A stretch of 9,439 nucleotides of DNA from an uncultured bacterium (GTDB lineage: Bacteria > Planctomycetota > UBA1135 > GCA-002686595), in assembly GCA_902826945.1 (NCBI GenBank), contig CADEGS010000178.1, positions 1-9,439 on the forward strand, in the 5' to 3' direction. Numbering within the stretch: position 1 is the first letter of the stretch; every line of letters starts with the position of its first letter. Under the pieces are notes generated by a model. The model saw only the letters and a program-made list of their open reading frames with translations. It made no database searches and was not told the origin of the DNA. The position numbers and the translations under genes are program-made. Below are positions 6,065-9,439 of the stretch, piece by piece.

Positions 6065-7297
6065 ATGCGAAAGGCGCTCCTGTGCATCGGAGCCGGCCGC
6101 CTGCAGCGCAAGACCCTGCGCTGGGCGCGCGAAGCCGGCCTGTTCGTGGTCGCCACCGACCGCTCCCCCGCGGCGGACGCGCGCGCGCTCGCGCACCGCT
6201 TCGAGGCGATCGACGGCGCCGACGCGCCGGCGCTCGTCGCGCTCGCCCACGAGCTCGACCGCCTGCACGGCCTGGCCGGTGCGTGGGGCTCGAGCGACTT
6301 CGCGCTGGAGGCCGTGGCGCAGATCGGCGCGGCCACCGGCGTGCCCGCCTGCCGGCCGGACGCGGTGCGGGTGGCGCTCGACAAGGACGCGGCCACGCGC
6401 CGCTGGCGCGAGCGCGGCGTCGCGACCACGCGCGGCCGGCTGGTGCGCAACCCGACCGAGCTGGAGCTCGCCTGCGGCGAGCTCGGCTTCCCCGTCGTGA
6501 TCAAGCCCACCGGCGCGAGCGGCAGCATCGGCGTGCGCGCCGTGAGCGGGCGCAAGCAGGCGCTGGCCGCCTTCGAGAGTGCGCTCGCCGCGAGCGACGC
6601 GTCGGGCGGCGGCGTGCTGGTCGAGGCGCGCCTCGAGGGGCGCCACCTCGACGTGAACGCCTTCTTCCGCGACGGTGTCTTCCGCCGCGCCGGCATCCTC
6701 GAGCGCTCCTTCAGCGACGCGCCGCGCTGCGTCCCCCTGTGGGGCGCGCAGCCCGCGCGCGCGAGCGAGGAGGAGGAGCGCGCGGTGTGGGAGCTGGTCG
6801 AGGCCGGCGCGCGCGCGCTCGGGATCGACCGGGGGCCGCTCAAGGCGGACGTCGTGCTGGGCCCGGACGGCCCGGCGCTGCTCGAGATGGCGCCGCGCTT
6901 CCACGGCGAGGTCAGCACCGCGCACGTCTCGCGCCTGGCGCACGGCAAGAGCCCGATCCAGGCCTGGTTCGCGCACCTGGCGGACGCCGGCGGGCCGTTC
7001 GACGAGATGCCGCAGGAGGCCGAGCGCGTCGCCGGCTGGATGGCGCTCTTCCCCCGGACGCCCGGCGTGCTGCGCGGCGTGCGCGGCGTCGAGCGCGCGC
7101 GCCGCGTGCCGGGGGTGTCCGAGGTGCTGCTCCTGCGCCCCGAAGGCTGGACGGTCGAGACGCTGGACGACAACCGTGCGCTGTGCGGCTTCGTGTGGGC
7201 CGCCGGGCGCACGCACGACGAGGTGGAGCGCAGCCTGCGCGAGGCGGCGGCGCGCGTGGAGCTCACGATGGAGGCGGCATGTCCCTCGGCGGCCTGA
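6065..7297 (+). CDS. ATP-grasp ligase-like enzyme, first gene of the plus-strand operon
   Basis: This 410-residue protein has a pre-ATP-grasp domain beginning CIGAGRLQRKTLRWAREAG and VVATDRSP, like the start of the other ATP-grasp gene. The central domain carries ACRPDAVRVALDKDAATRRW, the lysine strand FPVVIKP with Lys147, the glycine-rich loop TGASGSIGV at 149-157, and EARLEGRHLDVNAFFRDG. The late metal motif is LLEMAPRFHGE with Glu274 and Arg278, the E-x3-R-F form that I recall from BacD-type L-amino-acid ligases. Residues ~300-400 form the C-terminal lid-like region with GWTVETLDDNRALCGFVWAAGRTHDEV, similar to the C-terminus of carbamoyl-phosphate-synthase-like ATP-grasp proteins. It probably forms an amide or ester bond from a carboxylate and ATP; the substrate is unknown. 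ATG 6065 is preceded by GAGGA at 6053-6057. It overlaps the DXS-like gene by 19 bases. Confidence 0.83.
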   Translation: MRKALLCIGAGRLQRKTLRWAREAGLFVVATDRSPAADARALAHRFEAIDGADAPALVALAHELDRLHGLAGAWGSSDFALEAVAQIGAATGVPACRPDAVRVALDKDAATRRWRERGVATTRGRLVRNPTELELACGELGFPVVIKPTGASGSIGVRAVSGRKQALAAFESALAASDASGGGVLVEARLEGRHLDVNAFFRDGVFRRAGILERSFSDAPRCVPLWGAQPARASEEEERAVWELVEAGARALGIDRGPLKADVVLGPDGPALLEMAPRFHGEVSTAHVSRLAHGKSPIQAWFAHLADAGGPFDEMPQEAERVAGWMALFPRTPGVLRGVRGVERARRVPGVSEVLLLRPEGWTVETLDDNRALCGFVWAAGRTHDEVERSLREAAARVELTMEAACPSAA

Positions 7298-9081
7298 AGG
7301 AGGCGCGCGCGTCGCTCGCGCCCGAGTCGATCCGCTCCCCCGCCGAGCTGCGCGGGCGGAGCACGGAGGAGCTGACGGCCTTCGCCGCCGACGTGCGGCG
7401 CTTCCTGCTCGAGAGCGTGTCGCAGACCGGCGGCCACATCGGCGCCAACCTCGGCACGGTCGAGCTCTCGATCGCGCTGCACGCCGAGTTCGACTCGCCG
7501 CACGAGCCGATCGTGTGGGACACCGGCCACCAGGGCTACACCCACAAGATCGTGACCGGCCGCGCGCACCTGTTCCCCACGCTCAACCGCTACGGCGGCA
7601 TGAACCGCTTCGTCTCGCGCTCGGAGAGCGCGCACGACGCGATCGAGGCCTCGCACGCGGGCACCGCGGTCTCGGTGGCGCTGGGCCTGGCCCTGGCGCG
7701 CCGCCTCGACGGCGACGAGGGCGCCGTGGTGGCGGTCGTCGGCGACGGCGCGCTGGCCGAGGGCATGACGCTCGAGGCGCTCAACCACGCCGCCGTCGAG
7801 CGCACGCGCCTGGTGTGCGTGCTGAACGACAACGGCTACGCGATCAGCCCCGGCTTCGGCGGGCTGCACGAGGCGCTGCGCAGCGCGGCCCGCTCGCGGG
7901 CGCTGTTCGAGGCGCTCGGCCTCGCCTACATCGGCCCGGTGGACGGCCACGACCTGGCCGCGCTGGGGGCGGCGCTGCGCGCGGCCCGCGCGGCGCCGCG
8001 CACGCCGCTCGTGCACGTGCGCACGCAGAAGGGTCACGGCTGGGCGCCCGCCGACGGGCACCCCTTCCGCCAGCACTTCTCGTTCCCGTTCGAGCCCGCC
8101 ACGGGCGCTCCGCGCGTCCCGCCCCCGGGACCCGGCTACCAGGACGTCGCCGCCGCCGCGCTGGCCGAGGTCATGGCCGAGGACGAGCGCGTGGTCTGCA
8201 TCACGCCCTCGACGCTCTACGCGACCGGCCTGGCGCCCGTCTTCGCGGCCTTCCCCGAGCGCTCCTTCGACCCCGGCATGGAGGAGCAGCACGCGCTGAC
8301 GATGACCGTCGGCATGGCGCTTGCTGGCAAGAAGCCGGTGATCGCCTACCAGTCGACCTTCCTGCAGCGCGCCTTCGACCAGCTCTACCACGACGTCTGC
8401 TTCGCGAACCTGCCGACCCTGATCCTGGCGGTGCGCAGCGGCTTCGCCGGCTACGACAACCCGACGCACCACGGCATCTACGACTTCGCGATCACGCGCG
8501 GGCTGCCGAACCTGAAGGTGCTCTACCCGAAGGACCGCTGGGAGACCGCGCGCATGGTCAAGGACGAGCTGCGCGCGCTCGCCGGCCCGGTGCTCGTCTG
8601 CATGCCCTACGGGCCCGCCGACGACCTCGACCCGGGCGTGCTCGAGGAGAGCGCCGAGTCGTTCGCGCGGCCGCAGCTCGTGCGCGCCGGCCGCGATCTG
8701 ATGCTCTTCACGGTCGGGCACCGCTTCGCCGCGGCGCGCGCGGCCGTCGAGCTCCTGGCGCAGCGCGGCGTCGACGCGGGGCTGGTCAACCTGCGGCGGC
8801 TGAAGCCGCTCGTGGCGCGCGACCTGGTGCCGCTCCTGCAGGCCGCGCCGCGCGCGGTCTCGCTCGAGGAAGCCGTGCTCGACGGCGGCGTGGGCGGCGC
8901 GCTCGGCGACCTGGTCCACGACCGCCGCGTGGCGACCGAGCTCCTGCGCCTGGGCCTGCCGTGCCGCTTCGTCGAGCCGGGCTCGAGCGCCGAGCTGGCG
9001 CGCGCCTACGACCTCGACGCGGAGGGCGTCCTGGCCTCGATCCTCGAGCGCTGGCCCGAGCTCGCGAGGGAACGCCGGTGA
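7279..9081 (+). CDS. DXS-like thiamine-diphosphate carboligase, divergent short form
   Basis: This 600-residue protein is homologous over its full length to 1-deoxy-D-xylulose-5-phosphate synthase, which joins pyruvate-derived hydroxyethyl-ThDP to glyceraldehyde-3-phosphate. Seen are GGHIGANLGTVEL with His53, WDTGHQGYTHKIVTGR with His84 at 80-95, RSESAHDAIEASHAGTAVS, the ThDP/Mg motif GDG at 155-157 with LNDN downstream, YIGPVDGHD, His266, EEQHALT with catalytic Glu336, STFLQRAFDQLYHDV, then Arg386, Asp393 and His397 in the THHG motif. A transketolase C-terminal domain ends it. By ungapped alignment with remembered E. coli DXS, Tyr392 becomes Gln358 and Arg478 becomes Tyr444 (YPRG reads MPYG). 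The loop after LNDNGYAIS is about 36 residues shorter. ATG 7279 has GGAGG 4 bases upstream. Placement between an ATP-grasp and an SDR gene beside NeuB and Maf argues for a sugar-building role; a true but divergent DXS cannot be excluded. Confidence 0.85.
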   Translation: MSLGGLKEARASLAPESIRSPAELRGRSTEELTAFAADVRRFLLESVSQTGGHIGANLGTVELSIALHAEFDSPHEPIVWDTGHQGYTHKIVTGRAHLFPTLNRYGGMNRFVSRSESAHDAIEASHAGTAVSVALGLALARRLDGDEGAVVAVVGDGALAEGMTLEALNHAAVERTRLVCVLNDNGYAISPGFGGLHEALRSAARSRALFEALGLAYIGPVDGHDLAALGAALRAARAAPRTPLVHVRTQKGHGWAPADGHPFRQHFSFPFEPATGAPRVPPPGPGYQDVAAAALAEVMAEDERVVCITPSTLYATGLAPVFAAFPERSFDPGMEEQHALTMTVGMALAGKKPVIAYQSTFLQRAFDQLYHDVCFANLPTLILAVRSGFAGYDNPTHHGIYDFAITRGLPNLKVLYPKDRWETARMVKDELRALAGPVLVCMPYGPADDLDPGVLEESAESFARPQLVRAGRDLMLFTVGHRFAAARAAVELLAQRGVDAGLVNLRRLKPLVARDLVPLLQAAPRAVSLEEAVLDGGVGGALGDLVHDRRVATELLRLGLPCRFVEPGSSAELARAYDLDAEGVLASILERWPELARERR

Positions 9082-9439
9082 GCGGCCGGCTGGCGGGCAA
9101 GGTCGCCCTGGTCACGGGCTCCTCGCGCGGCATCGGCGCCGCGATCGCGCGCGCCTTCGCCGCCGAGGGCGCCGCGGTCGCGGTCACCTGGAACACGCGC
9201 GAGGAGCCGGCGCTCGAGCTCGCGAGCGAGCTCGGCGCGCTGTGCCTGCAGCTCGACGTCACGCGCCGCGCCAGCGTGCGCGCCGCGCGGCGCGCGGTCG
9301 AGGCGCGCTTCGGCCGCCTCGACGTGCTCGTGAACAACGCCGGCACGCTGCGCCAGGAGTCCTTCCTCGAGATCACCGAGGAGTCCTGGGACCGCACGCT
9401 CGACACGAACCTGAAGGGCGTCTTCCTGTGCACGCAGGA
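9078..9439 (+). CDS. SDR-family NAD(P)-dependent oxidoreductase, FabG-like, cut by window end
   Basis: The first 120 residues of a classical short-chain dehydrogenase/reductase are present. VALVTGSSRGIGAAIARAF at 9-27 holds the TGxxxGIG dinucleotide-binding motif (Thr13-Gly20). LDVT near residues 63-66 is the adenine-contact Asp region, LDVLVNNAG ends at Gly89 with the NNAG motif, and LDTNLKGVF at 108-116 carries the catalytic-tetrad Asn111. The YxxxK active site lies beyond the window. The protein resembles 3-oxoacyl-ACP reductases (FabG), but that label is given to many sugar and ketone reductases. Trp41-Asn42 after the second strand, with no acidic residue there, favours NADPH over NADH weakly. 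GTG 9078 overlaps the DXS-like stop as GTGA, with GAGGGA 6 bases upstream, so the two are probably translated together. In context it may reduce the keto product of the preceding carboligase (inference). Confidence 0.9.
   Translation, partial: MSGRLAGKVALVTGSSRGIGAAIARAFAAEGAAVAVTWNTREEPALELASELGALCLQLDVTRRASVRAARRAVEARFGRLDVLVNNAGTLRQESFLEITEESWDRTLDTNLKGVFLCTQ

Noticed and set aside
9078..9439. Calling the SDR gene fabG of fatty-acid synthesis
   Set aside because: The fold matches, but neighbours are sugar enzymes rather than fab genes and the YxxxK half is outside the window, so the specific name is not supported.

Overview
The window is extremely GC-rich (clearly above 70% by eye). It is densely packed, with GTG starts, 4-base stop/start overlaps and strong GGAGG-type ribosome binding sites. 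The gene content (a Maf/DUF115 flagellin glycosyltransferase, a NeuB-family synthase, a DXS-like carboligase, ATP-grasp ligases) suggests a flagellated or glycan-decorated Gram-negative bacterium from a high-GC lineage, such as Planctomycetota, Myxococcota or a related metagenomic group. The sequence alone does not settle the taxon.

Layout: (1) bases 1-261 hold the 3' end of an unrecognised plus-strand gene. (2) After a 27-base convergent gap comes a five-gene minus-strand operon, read right to left: a GH57-like glycoside hydrolase (5917-3920), a short NeuB-like synthase (3923-3033), a Maf-type glycosyltransferase (3036-1696), an 81-residue small protein (1703-1458) and an ATP-grasp enzyme (1455-289). 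The genes overlap by 4, 4 and 8 bases and then have a 2-base gap, so they are very probably co-transcribed and translationally coupled. (3) A 147-base divergent regulatory region (5918-6064) contains a possible sigma-54 -24/-12 element and a spaced 7-base inverted repeat. (4) A plus-strand operon follows: a second ATP-grasp enzyme (6065-7297), a DXS-like thiamine-diphosphate enzyme (7279-9081) and the start of a FabG-like SDR oxidoreductase (9078 to the window end), again with overlaps.

Taken together this looks like a locus that makes an unusual sugar and transfers it to protein, most likely flagellin. NeuB would condense phosphoenolpyruvate with an aldose to give a 2-keto-3-deoxy acid sugar. 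The Maf protein would attach the activated sugar. The ATP-grasp enzymes could join an acyl or amino-acid group to it. The DXS-like enzyme and the SDR could build or reduce a deoxyketose-type unit.

The most interesting point is the DXS-like protein. It keeps the thiamine-diphosphate and catalytic residues but has lost two residues that contact glyceraldehyde-3-phosphate in classical DXS (equivalents of E. coli Tyr392 and Arg478), and it lacks about 36 residues of an internal loop. This suggests a different aldehyde acceptor and a glycan role rather than isoprenoid synthesis. That function is inferred.
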